Shown here piece after piece: positions 10,434-20,684 of a stretch of DNA of 64,000 bases. The DNA comes from Nicotiana tabacum (lineage: Eukaryota > Streptophyta > Magnoliopsida > Solanales > Solanaceae), in NCBI RefSeq assembly GCF_000715075.1, contig NC_134087.1, forward strand, positions 190,743,276 through 190,807,275, given 5' to 3'. Within the stretch, counting starts at the first letter, position 1. The number at the start of each line of letters is the position of its first letter. Both the position numbers and the translations under genes were made by a program. The notes below the pieces were generated by a model. That model was not told the DNA's origin. It ran no database searches and saw only the letters and a program-made list of their open reading frames with translations.

Positions 10434-13400
10434 TGTTTGATTTCAAACAAAATCCAAATCCAAGTTGAGTTGAGTTCAGTTGAATTTAAAGGTTCAGAGG
10501 TAATTTCTGTTTCTTATGTGCATTCTATGTGTATTCTATGTTCGTTTCATTAGTTTGTTTGATTTTCTATATAATTTTCTAGTCAATTTTGTTATACTGT
10601 CCCCTACCCGTCTACTTGATTCCAAATGTGAATTATTTCTGTTGGTTATGATTGTTTACAATGTGTGTAATCGACTCGTTTAAGTTCGTCGATTAGTTAT
10701 ATTACGAATTTTCATTTCTGAAAATGCTGACTGAAACAGTCTGCTTCTATTGTTTTAGACTGATTATGGACAAACGTTGTAAATAGTCAATTGATTAATA
10801 CTCGTCAATTAAATCATGTTTGTTTGTGAATCAGTGAATTCAAATGTATGCTGTATATGTTGTTTGCTGAACAGGGCATTGTCAGTATATTGACAATGCT
10901 CCTGTGTATGTTTGATCTTAGTTCAATTTGAAGATCAGTTTGAATTATTATGCTGAACTCAGTGTAATATTGTTGTAATGTCAAGTTTGAATTCAAGTTT
11001 ACAAGTGTTGATTGGATATAATTGTGTTAGGGGGTTACATTCTTAGTCAGGATTCAGTCCAAACTTTAGGATTGGTTTGTAGCTGTTGTAAATCAGATTA
11101 ATAATCAGGCTTATACAGATTTTAAAATCTGTATTGTTAAGATGCTGAATTTAAGGCAGTAATACCAGTAGAAAATAGTAAATCTGGACATTTCTGAAAG
11201 AAAAAAAAAACAATGAGGATAATATGTTAATAGCAATGTGCTGAAAGTGAAAAGTTAGTGGCTATTATTTAAAGTGATAATGGGAAACAAAGAGTAATGG
11301 GGCTGCTGAAAATCAGGATAAGGGCACTTAGATTTAAAGTATTCAAAAGTAGTTTTAATGGAACTTTTCTGATTTTTTAAAAAAAAAAGAGAAAGGGTCC
11401 AGGCAGCACAAAAAGAAAGGGGGCATACCTGTATAAATACAGGGACAGATTTAAAAGGAAGGGGAGGAGTTTTCAGAAAAAGAGATTTTAAGAGATTTTG
11501 GAAGAAGAAAAATCTGATTTAGGAGAAGAGGAGAAAAATCTGATTGAGAGTTTTCAGTTAGAAAGAGAAGAGAGTTTAGAGAGACTTCATAACAGATTTT
11601 GAAAGAGAATTTAAGAAAAATACACCTAGAATGAGATAAAAGAGAAAAACCCAGCAAAAAAATCAGATTCTTCTTGGAATCTGAAGAGGAAGAGGAAAAA
11701 GAAAAACAGAAACAGATATAGAAACAGAAAAGAAAATCAGAAACATACTTTTCTTTGGATCTGTCCGGGTCTATTTGTTTGATATTACTTGGATTAAATC
11801 TGAAAGTTTTTCCCAAAAATCCTGTTACTCTGCATCTGGGCTCCTCGGATCCTATTCTTGTTCAGACTTGTTGTGTTATCGGTACATTCTACTGATTTTG
11901 TTATTGCTGCTACTGCTGAAATTTACTCCTTCTACCTTCATTTTCAGGTACATGTCTTTTAAATTTTAAGTTGGAAAGAGATTCAACATGACTCATCAAT
12001 GAAGCTTGAATTGAAATTCTGTTTCCATTTGTCCAAGTTCATCAGTTTAAATTTCATTTTTTGTTTCATGTTAGTTAATTAGTAGTGAATTCAATTTGAT
12101 AGCTATGAGCTAATTGTCTTACTTTGAAAGTTCGTATAAAGCTTTGTAATAATGTTAGCCCTTCATCTCATTAGTTTAATCATATTTGAACTGTCAAGGT
12201 AGGAAACATGACATAAAGATTGGCCACTAACTAGGCCTTGTGGCGTTGTTAGAATAGAGTGAAAATATCAAAACCATATTACTAGTTTATTCTTATACTT
12301 GATTTAGTTATGGATGGAATGATATAAGTTGTACGTTCTTATGTGGTATGATAACAGGTATTTATAGAACCATTAGTGGATGGTGAGTTGAGTTGTTATA
12401 GCTCATTATGATGTTAAAATGCTATGAATGTTTCAAGACATACAAATACGTTGCATGTAAGGCAATGTTGTCAATCAATTTGTATAATAATTCTTTTCTT
12501 ATCAACTTGATGCCTATTCACCCTCATAAATAAATTAACCAAACAATTAGGCCAATTAGATCAAAAGCAAGTATATGAGAATAAAATGAGGTGTACAAGC
12601 ATAAATTACAATACTTATATCGATGGTAAGTAGAAATAGAATTTGCACTAAATAAGAAATAAATAAAAATTGTTCAAAAATACTTTTTCCCTTCATAAAT
12701 CATTTTGTGAGTTTCATATGTCTCTTATTCTTTGGTATATGTATATATGTTGTATTTGTGAAGAATAGTATTAATCATGTTCTTATTCTTTATTTTGAAT
12801 TTGAATAGTCTTGGATGAACATAAATTATACGCGGAAATTCTAAATCGACGGGCAACATTTAATAAATTGTGGATTCTTTTTCAAGAATTAAAAGGTATC
12901 TTAAATGGAGATTTCTCGTGATATAATAAACATTTTGTGGAAATTTCATAATACCATTACAGTATTTTGCGCAATTAGGGATGCGTTTGCGTACCCTGAT
13001 TATATATAAAAGCAAATTCGGATTATGCGTACGCGCAATTTCGAGCGAATATTTTAAAGTATTTCTCCGCGGATGTCAAAAAATAATTTCATATAACCCA
13101 AGATGTGTAGTTCATTGTCCAAATAAAAGGATGATGATGTGCCGGATTTCATTTTTAATTTTCGAATATATATTTTTTTTATATATAACATGGACAATTT
13201 TATTGTGTACACGTACGCGTGGCACAATCCCTGGTACTTATAAAAAATATATAATACGAATATACGTACGCGTAATTCGTCCATATAATTGTAAACAATA
13301 AGTAAAAAGCGGTAGTAAAAATCATGCAATAAAAACGTATTTAGTAAAAATCAAGATAATTAAGCCAATAATAAAAACAGTTAAGCGACCGTGCTAGATC

Positions 13401-13652
13401 CATGGAATTCGGAAATGCCTAACACCTTCTTCCGGATTAACAGAATTCCTTACTCAGGATTTCTGGTTCGCAGAATAATAAACAGAGTCATATTCTCCTT
13501 GATTCAGGGATTAAAATTGGTGACTTGGGCGCCTTAAAATTTCCAGGTGGCGACTCTGAAATAATTAAATAAATCCCGTTTCGACTGTCCTTTAATTGGA
13601 GAAAACTCCCCACGCGCCCCGCGGGCGCGGTAAAAAGGAGGTGCGACAGCTC

Positions 13653-13670
13653 TGGCGACTCTGCTGGGGA
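13653..13670 (+). other. Primer-binding site of internal 1
   Basis: TGGCGACTCTGCTGGGGA starts 4 nt after the LTR end. The tRNA end implied (..AGTCG-CCA) is compatible with a plant tRNA-Arg, the primer reported for Ogre/Tat elements; the exact tRNA was not checked. Internal 2 has lost its PBS. Confidence 0.85.
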
Positions 13671-14458
13671 TAAAAGTGGTTTCTATCTTCCACTGTAACC
13701 CAGAACCACTGGTTCAGGGTTTAAAGAATTCGAGCTTAAAACAACTGCATTAATTGGCTTTATTTACTATATGATTTTCAATTGTTTATATTCTTAACAT
13801 GCTAAATGTTTTTTTGCTGCTTTAATATTATTTGAATTGTGAATATATACAACTGCTACGAAACTCCTTTCTTTCTGAGTCTTCTGAATTTATGGTGTAC
13901 ACGTGCGCGTGACCCACCTTTCTGTTAAAGTCATACCAAATAAGACGGAGTTGGGACAAGTAACTAGGTCGGGCAGACTTTCGTGCTCCCGGTACGTTGC
14001 CCCCGCTTCGGCTCAAACTGTCCGTTTGGGTAAGCCAGGTTTAGAACAATCAGCCTAAGGTTTTACACTTAGAATAACTCAGTCATGTACTGGATCCCTA
14101 GTAGGAACGAATATTTGCATCATATGCATTTGGCCTTGGAGATTCAACACAGGGGTTGGGTCTGTCTAGGACAGGTGGACCCAAAATAAAAAGACCATCA
14201 TGATGCATCCTACTTGTTACTTGTACATTCATTTGCCTCGAACATGCTTGTTGACCAGCTTAAATAAAATCATGGTGAGAAGAAAAGAATAAAATGGGTT
14301 GTTTTAAAAATTTCGAAAAAATATAGTTTTAAATTTTGAAATAAAGGTATTTAATAAATAAATAAATAAAAAATAAAAATTTCGAAAATGATTTTTTTTT
14401 TTAGTATAAATTTTCAAAATGAATTTTAACTTTATCAAAATTAAATTTCAGATACAAA
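13671..14458 (+). other. 5' untranslated leader of internal 1
   Basis: No gene. A 0.8 kb leader, AT-rich at its end, finishing in ..AAATTTCAG 8 nt before the ORF1 ATG, which would make a plausible splice acceptor. A short minus-strand frame at 13828-14016 recurs in internal 2 but has no coding signature. Confidence 0.7.
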
Positions 14459-16531
14459 ATGAGCACCACACAAAGCCCCTCATCCACAAGTACGGAAGAA
14501 TTTCTATGTCAGCTTCAAATGTGGTGGTATGATTTAGGCGAAGACGGTCAAAAATGGGTCGTCAAGCATTTGGGAAATCTCACGGACATTATGAAAGTTA
14601 AACCCCGTGATGATCTGATTGCGGCGTTAGTAACTTTCTGGGATCCTGTTCACAATGTTTTTCGTTTCTCTGACTTCGAGCTTACTCCTACATTAGAGGA
14701 GATAGCTGGCTATGTTGGTTTTGACGGAAGTTTAAGAAATAAAAGCTTGATATTCACAAAGGCTCCTTCGGTACATCGATTCTTCGGTCTTCTGAACATC
14801 AGCAGTCAAATCAGGAAAAGCAATGTCATCAATGGATGTTGTTCCTTCAACTTTTTGTATTCAAGGTTCGGAAAGTCAGATGGGTTCGAAATTCATGAGA
14901 AAGGCCTTACCAATAAGCAAAACAAAGACACTTGGCAGATTCACCGTCGCTTTGCTTTCATGGTGGCTTTTCTAGGAGTCATGGTCTTTCCAAACAAAGA
15001 GCGAACAATTGATATTCGCACCGCGAAAGTTGTGCAAATCCTCACGACCAAAAAAAATCACACCCTTGTCCCCATCATTCTATCAGATATTTATCGGGCT
15101 TTAACTTTATGTAAATCAGGAGCAAAGGTCTTCGAAGGATGCAAAATTTTGTTGCAAATGTGGGTGATGGAGAATCTCCAACAACAGCCCAAGATCATAC
15201 AGTATGGATCAAACAAAGATAATTGCATCGAGAGCTATGAGGAAAGAACAAAAAATTATCAGGCTCCAGAAGGGATAGAAGCATGGGTATCTCATCTAAA
15301 GGCTTTAACGGCAAATCAAATTGAATGGACTCTGGGATGGCTCCCGATGAGGGAAGTAATACACATGTCAGCCTCAAATAGTTATCTACTACTATTGGGA
15401 TTGAGAAGCATTCAGCCATATGCACCACTGAGAGTCCTAAGGCAATTAGGGAGATATCAAATAGTTCCTGATGATGAAGATTTGAGTGTGCAAGTAATCG
15501 AATTACACCCAGAAGCCACTATTCCCGAGGCTCTACTTCAGCAGATGTGGAATGGGTGCCGATACTTGAAAAGTGATACTCAAGTCCCAGACGCTACAAA
15601 GGGTGAGATAAATCCTGGATATGCAAGGTGGTTTGAAAAACGATCTCGCGTGGATGATGTATCAGAGCCCGAGCTAAGAAGGCCAACAAAAAGACCCCAT
15701 GTTCAAAACTTCAATGATAAAATCCAAGAACGGTTGATCTGGGGAGAAAATGAAAAAGGGTACAAAGCAACTATCCATGCCCTAAAAGAAAATCTGAGAA
15801 GCCTCAGTTTGGAAAAAGATTTACAAGCACAAGAAGCCGAAGGCAAGAAGAAGAGTCTAGCTTGTGAGAATGAAAATCTTCATGCTCGATTCCAAAAAAT
15901 GAAAAGAGTTTCTGAAACGCCAAAGAGGAGCTGGAAGGATCAAAAAACCATCGCCAATCTCTTTGAAAGAATGCAAGATTATGATTCCATTCTTGCGGAA
16001 AACGAAAGGGAATTAAGCAAGGCAAAAGAAAGGATACAACAATTAAACGAAGAAGCCAGATCTAACAAGGAACGCCAGGATAGGCAATCCGAAAAAGATA
16101 AGGCACAATTCAAGAAGGAAAAGGACTATTGGATGCAATCAGAAGACTAGCTTCGTGCACAACTAGAAGAGGCAAGAAGATGCAACAGAAAACACCAACA
16201 AGCAGACCTCGACAGGCAAAGAGCGCAAGCAAGATTAGAGCAGGCCAGACTCCGAGCTCTGTTAGAATCAGCTCTAGATCGTGAGAACCGTGTCAGAGAT
16301 ATAGCCACCACTCGTCAGCAGCAATTGCAAGACCAAGACCAACGTCTCCAAGGTTTCAGGGCACAAATCCATGACCTGGCAGTCTTCACATCTCAAAGTT
16401 ATGTAAACTGCCAAGGAATGGATTATGAAAGTTTTACAGAGCATGCGCCCACTTTTGCTCGTCATCTAGAAATGGAGTTGGAAAGGATGTATCGAACGCT
16501 GGCAGGCCATCCGGGTCAAGCCCCACATTGA
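14459..16531 (+). pseudogene. ORF1 of internal 1 (interrupted by one stop)
   Basis: This is the Ogre/Tat-type extra ORF upstream of gag. Residues about 1-400 form a globular region (WVVKHLGNLTDIMKV, then LTPTLEEIAGYVGF) that resembles the plant-mobile-domain/DUF7745 type of sequence; that family name is from memory. Residues about 420-640 are a Glu/Lys/Gln-rich coiled coil, followed by a short C-terminal segment. A CAG-to-TAG change at 16148-16150 stops translation after 563 residues; the frame continues to 16531 and copy 2 reads through. Function is unknown for the family; coiled-coil content suggests self-association or binding to Gag or RNA. It is preceded by a possible splice acceptor. 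Confidence 0.88.
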
Positions 16532-17035
16532 GCAGATAATCCAATATTTGACAACAAAAGTGGAAAGTGGGGCACGTTGTGAGATGTTAAGAATTGTATC
16601 TTTTATTTTGATTTAAGTGTGTGTGTTTTCAAGCCATTTTCTTAAAGTTTTCAAATGTAATTCCATCTTTGTGTAATGAATAAAAGTGATTGCCTTTGGT
16701 CCGAACTACGCAAGGTCTGATTCATGTAAGGGCATGATACGTAGGCAATCTCTCAGATTCGACCACCACGATAAAAGATATATATAGTAAATAAAAGTGA
16801 ATGACAATTTTCAATTTCAAGAAAGCTGGGACGACACAAGCAGCCGAGCAAATGCATAATAGAAAGGGATTATTTATCTAGGAGCATTGCATCTCAACGT
16901 GTGATTATATATGTGTTAAACTCTCAAAACTAACAAGTTTGTTCATTTTCAGAATTCAAGCAGTTAGTTTCTCTAAAGAGTATACTGGCATATTATCACT
17001 ATCACACAAGATCAAAAGGACCAATACCCGAAAGT
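16532..17035 (+). other. ORF1-gag spacer of internal 1
   Basis: No gene. It contains the dispersed motif at 16700-16767, preceded by AATGAATAAAAG which resembles a poly(A) signal, and TTTGTTCATTTTCAG near 16950, a possible acceptor upstream of gag. Confidence 0.65.
16700..16767 (+). repeat. Dispersed ~65-bp motif, post-ORF1 site (internal 1)
   Basis: Ordered blocks CCGAACTACG, TCTGATTC, GATACGTAGGCAATC and GATTCGACC. One of three related copies in internal 1 (also 24346-24410 and 26523-26597), each in untranslated sequence after a coding block or before the PPT. Confidence 0.8.
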
Positions 17036-20000
17036 ATGTCTATCCCAGATGTTGACACAGGTATGGAGATAGAGGAGATGGATGTCGGGAAAATGAAAGA
17101 AGAGATGTTTAAGCTCAAGCAGCAAATGGCTGAGATGTACCAAGCTTGGTCTACAGGACAGTTACCCCTATCTTACCCAAATAACCCTGCTCCATCAATG
17201 ACTCAAACTCAGGATAATATCACCACTGAATTATCCCCAAACTTCCCCATTTACCAGCACTACCGAGGCACCACCTCTTAGACACCACAGTCTCCACCTC
17301 CGAAACCCGTTCCATATTTTCCTCCACCTATGACTCCTGTTTTCGTAGCACCTCCCCCTGCTACATTCCACAAATCTCCTAGTAAGCCTACATTCCAGGC
17401 CCAGGACAACCAATATTACCCCCCGGAACCCACCCTCAAAGCTTCCGAAATTCATTCAACTACTCCTCGTTTTAATCTCCCAACCGAAATTGACAAGCCA
17501 GCCAAAAATGCTGAGCAAGAAGAGATGTTCAGGAAGGTCAAGAGTCTAGAACAATCGTTCAGAGACATGCGAGGATTAGGTGGGCAAGTCAGTGTAGCCT
17601 ACAAAGATTTGTGCTTGTTCCCAAACGTACAATCACCAGTTGGCTTCAAGATGCCCAAATTTGACTTATACAACGGGCACGGTGACCCAGTAGCCCACTT
17701 AAGGGGTTTCTGTAGCAAGATGCGAGGAGCTGGGGGAAAAGATGAATTATTAATGGCTTACTTCAGTCAAAGTCTAAGCGGATCAGCTTTGGAGTGGTAT
17801 ACACGCCAGGACCATGTGAGATGGTACACTTGGGATGACCTGGCGCAGGCATTCGCATACCATTTCCAATACAATCTGGAAATCATCCCAGATCGATTAT
17901 CTTTGACAAAATTTGAGAAGAAACATAATGAAAGTTTCAGAGAGTATGGTTTTCGGTGGAGAGAACAGGCAGCAAGAGTGGATCCTCCTATGAAGGAGAG
18001 CGAAATGGTAGACTACTTCCTCCAAGCCTTGGAACCGACTTACTATGCCCATTTGGTTTCAGCAGTTGGGAAATCATTCAACGAAGTAGTAAAGATGGGA
18101 GGTATGGTGGAAGAAGGCCTCAAGACAAATAAAATCATGAGCTATTCAGCAATTAAGGCAACTACTCAAGCTATTCAAGGCGGGGTAGGAGGAATCGGAA
18201 GAAAGAAAAGGGAGGAAGGAGCAGTAGTTGATTCAGGAATTTGGTCGGGACCCAGAGGCTCACCGCTTTACTATAATCAACAACAACCTCGCCAATCAGC
18301 TTACCACCATGATTCATCCCAACACTACTACCACCCTTCAGAGCCTCATTTTTCCATTAACCATGCTCAAGCATACAATCAGCCACCTGTTCACACCAAT
18401 TGGCGTGCTCCTGTCACACTAAATACTTACCCACGAGCCTATCCCGGACCAGGTTTCAAGCCTAGGCCAGCATTCAGGGGAGAAAGGGAACAGAAAAAGA
18501 AAACTTACACTCCATTGGAAGAATCTTACACTAGTCTGTTCCACAGGCTGAGACAGCTAGACATGCTGAGACCAATACAATCCAAGCTACCCAATCCTCC
18601 TCCAAAGAATCTGGATTACACCATTAGCTGTGAATATTGCTCCGGTGCACCAGGCCATGATACAGAGAAATGCTGGCATTTGAAAAATGCAATACAAGAA
18701 CTGATTGATACTAATAAAATCGAGGTTCAAAACCCCGAAGCCCCAAATATCAATAGAAATCCAATGCCAGCCCATCAAGAGGCTAATATGATAGAAATCA
18801 TACAAGCTGATGGGGAGACAAAGAAGCCGTCACAAACTGTCATGATGATCAAGTCTCATGAAACCAAGCCAGATAAGCAGCTAATGGAGGAGAAGCCGGT
18901 GTCTAAGCAGAACAAAAATGGTAATGAACCATCTATGATAGTCGATGGGGGATCATCGAGCAAAGTTGCCGCAAAACAAGAAAGGCCAAAAGTGATAGTA
19001 CCAGGGGTTGCTAACAAACCCATTGTATTCGTGGAAGGAGCCCGTACAGATCGGGTTATTATTGCACCTGTAATTCAGCTGCCAGTCATCAACAACAAAG
19101 CCATCCCATGGAACTATGAACGGGTGACTGTAATGTACAAGGGCAAAGAAATCAAGGAAGAAGTGTGTGAGGTGCAAGGCTTGACACGTTCGGGAAGATG
19201 TTTTACTCCCGAAGAGTTGAGAAAAACTAAGAGCAATCCAACGCCAACAAAGAGAGCTGTGACGGAAGAAGAGGCGGAGGAGTTTTTAAGAAAAATGAAA
19301 CTCCATGATTATTCTGTTGTGGATCAATTAAAGAAGACCCCCGCTCAAATTTCATTGTTGTCATTACTGATCCATTCAGAGGAGCACCGTTTGGCTTTGA
19401 TGAAAATCCTGCATGAGGCTCGTGTTCCTGAAAAGATCTCTGTAAATCATTTGGGAAAAATAGCCAACAGAATCTTTGAGACAAACAGAATTACATTTGT
19501 GGATGATGAATTACCTGTGGAAGGTACCGAGCACAACAGAGCTCTTTACCTCACCGTGAAATGTGAAAATTCCGTAGTAACCTGGGTATTGGTTGACAAT
19601 GGGTCAAGTGCAAACATATGCCCTCTCTCCACTTTAAACAAATTAAAAATTAAAGAGGAGAGGATCCAGAAGAATAGTATCTGCGTACGGGGGTTTGACG
19701 GTGGAAGCAGAGATTCATTTGGCGACATAGTGTTGGAACTAACTATAGGGCCAGTTGAATTCACAATGGAATTCCAAGTGTTGGACATAACTGTTTCTTA
19801 CAACTTGTTATTGGGTCGACCATGGATCCATGCTGCTAAAGCAATCCCGTCAACACTACATCAGGCTGTCAAGTTTGAATGGGATCATCAAGAAGTAGTC
19901 GTGTATGGAGAAGAAAGTTTAAATGCTCAAAGCAGTACCATTGTACCGGTTGAGAGAACAGAAATTGACCAGGGACCATGGGTATACCAAGTGTCCGACA

Positions 20001-20506
20001 CAGTGTCGATAGAGAAAATCCCAGAGGGGAAATACCTTCCGAATCCAAAGATATCCTCTGCATCAATCATGGTAGCTTATGAAATGTTAAAGAATGGCTT
20101 TATACCCGGCAAAGGTCTGGGTTTATCTTTGCAAGGAATTATACAACCAGTATCTCTCCCCGAGAACTGGGGAACATTCGGTTTGGGGTTCATACCCACT
20201 TCCAATGACGTGATAAGGGCTAGGAAGCTGAAACACCAAGCATGGGTTCTTCAAAAACCAGTCCCACATCTGACAAAGTCTTTTGTCAAGACCGGTGCTA
20301 AAAATCGCCCAATAACAACAATTCCTAAATTCCGGGTCAATCCCGAGAAGGAATTAATTGAAAGGTTCGAGAAATTGTTTAGTGATGTGAATATGTTGGA
20401 AAGCGGAGAAGGGTGTAGCAACGCAGAAGTTCAATTCGTTAGGCCAGAAACAAAGCTCAATAATTGGAAAGCCACTCCTCTCCCAATTCGAAAGGAGTCT
20501 TGGTAG
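17036..20506 (+). pseudogene. gag-pro of internal 1 (one nonsense codon)
   Basis: About 1156 codons from the ATG at 17036. A short N-terminal helix (KMKEEMFKLKQQMAEM) and a proline-rich stretch precede the gag domain (about residues 215-330, DPVAHLRGFCSKMRG to WREQAARVDPP). A zinc knuckle CEYCSGAPGHDTEKC is near residue 535, with five rather than four residues between the second Cys and His. The aspartic protease VDNGSSAN is near residue 853 and its C-terminal LLLGRPWIH near 925. A G-patch-like segment follows at about residues 1015-1050. A TAG at 17279-17281 replaces the CAG of copy 2; downstream the frame is open for over 1000 codons to TAG at 20504-20506. That stop overlaps the intron donor. 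Gag packages RNA in cytoplasmic particles; the protease cuts the polyprotein. Confidence 0.93.
20077..20194 (+). other. G-patch-like segment downstream of protease (internal 1)
   Basis: The translation contains YEMLKNGFIPGKGLGLSLQG followed by GLGFIP, the glycine spacing typical of G-patch domains (aromatic, then GxGLG, then G). It lies between the protease and the intron. G-patch domains bind nucleic acid or helicases, and one follows protease in betaretroviruses. The assignment is by eye. Confidence 0.6.
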
Positions 20507-20684
20507 TTTATTTTGATTTTCTTTCAGTTTGTTTGGGTTACTTCAGGGTTGTAATCCCAAAGCTTATCTTACAGTTTGTTTGAAGTGTGCAAACCTTGTT
20601 ATCTTTCATCATCCAATAAAAAGCAGTTTCCTTTTTATTATCATTCCTAATAGCTTTCTTTTCTTTTTCTTCTTTCCTGTACAG
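20503..20684 (+). other. Putative 182-nt intron joining gag-pro and pol (internal 1)
   Basis: The donor TTG|GTAGTT is at 20503. The acceptor TTTCCTGTACAG ends at 20684 after a long T/C tract, and CCTAAT near 20646 is a reasonable branch site. The unspliced RNA ends gag-pro at the TAG inside the donor; the spliced RNA continues in phase into pol. Ogre/Tat elements are known to carry such an intron between protease and RT. Internal 2 has the same one at 35092-35273. Confidence 0.78.

Larger units (their letters stand above)
9042..13648 (+). repeat. LTR1 of the composite (5' LTR, 4607 bp)
   Basis: It begins TGTGAGCACGTG and ends GGAGGTGCGACA. U3 carries three palindromic AAACGAYGTCGTTT-type motifs and a TATA box at 9812-9818, and the transcribed part carries a 21-bp-stem hairpin at 10388-10433. 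The region 12990-13270 has repeated CGTACGCG motifs. Apparent open frames in it, such as a 105-residue frame at 9428-9745, recur in all LTR copies and lack coding character. The LTR is unusually long for gypsy elements in general but normal for Ogre/Tat. Confidence 0.95.

Noticed and set aside
11451..11816. 121-residue minus-strand frame in LTR1 (also 43745-44110)
   Set aside because: Low-complexity Ser/Phe/Leu translation of a purine-rich leader; the LTR3 version differs in frame near its end.
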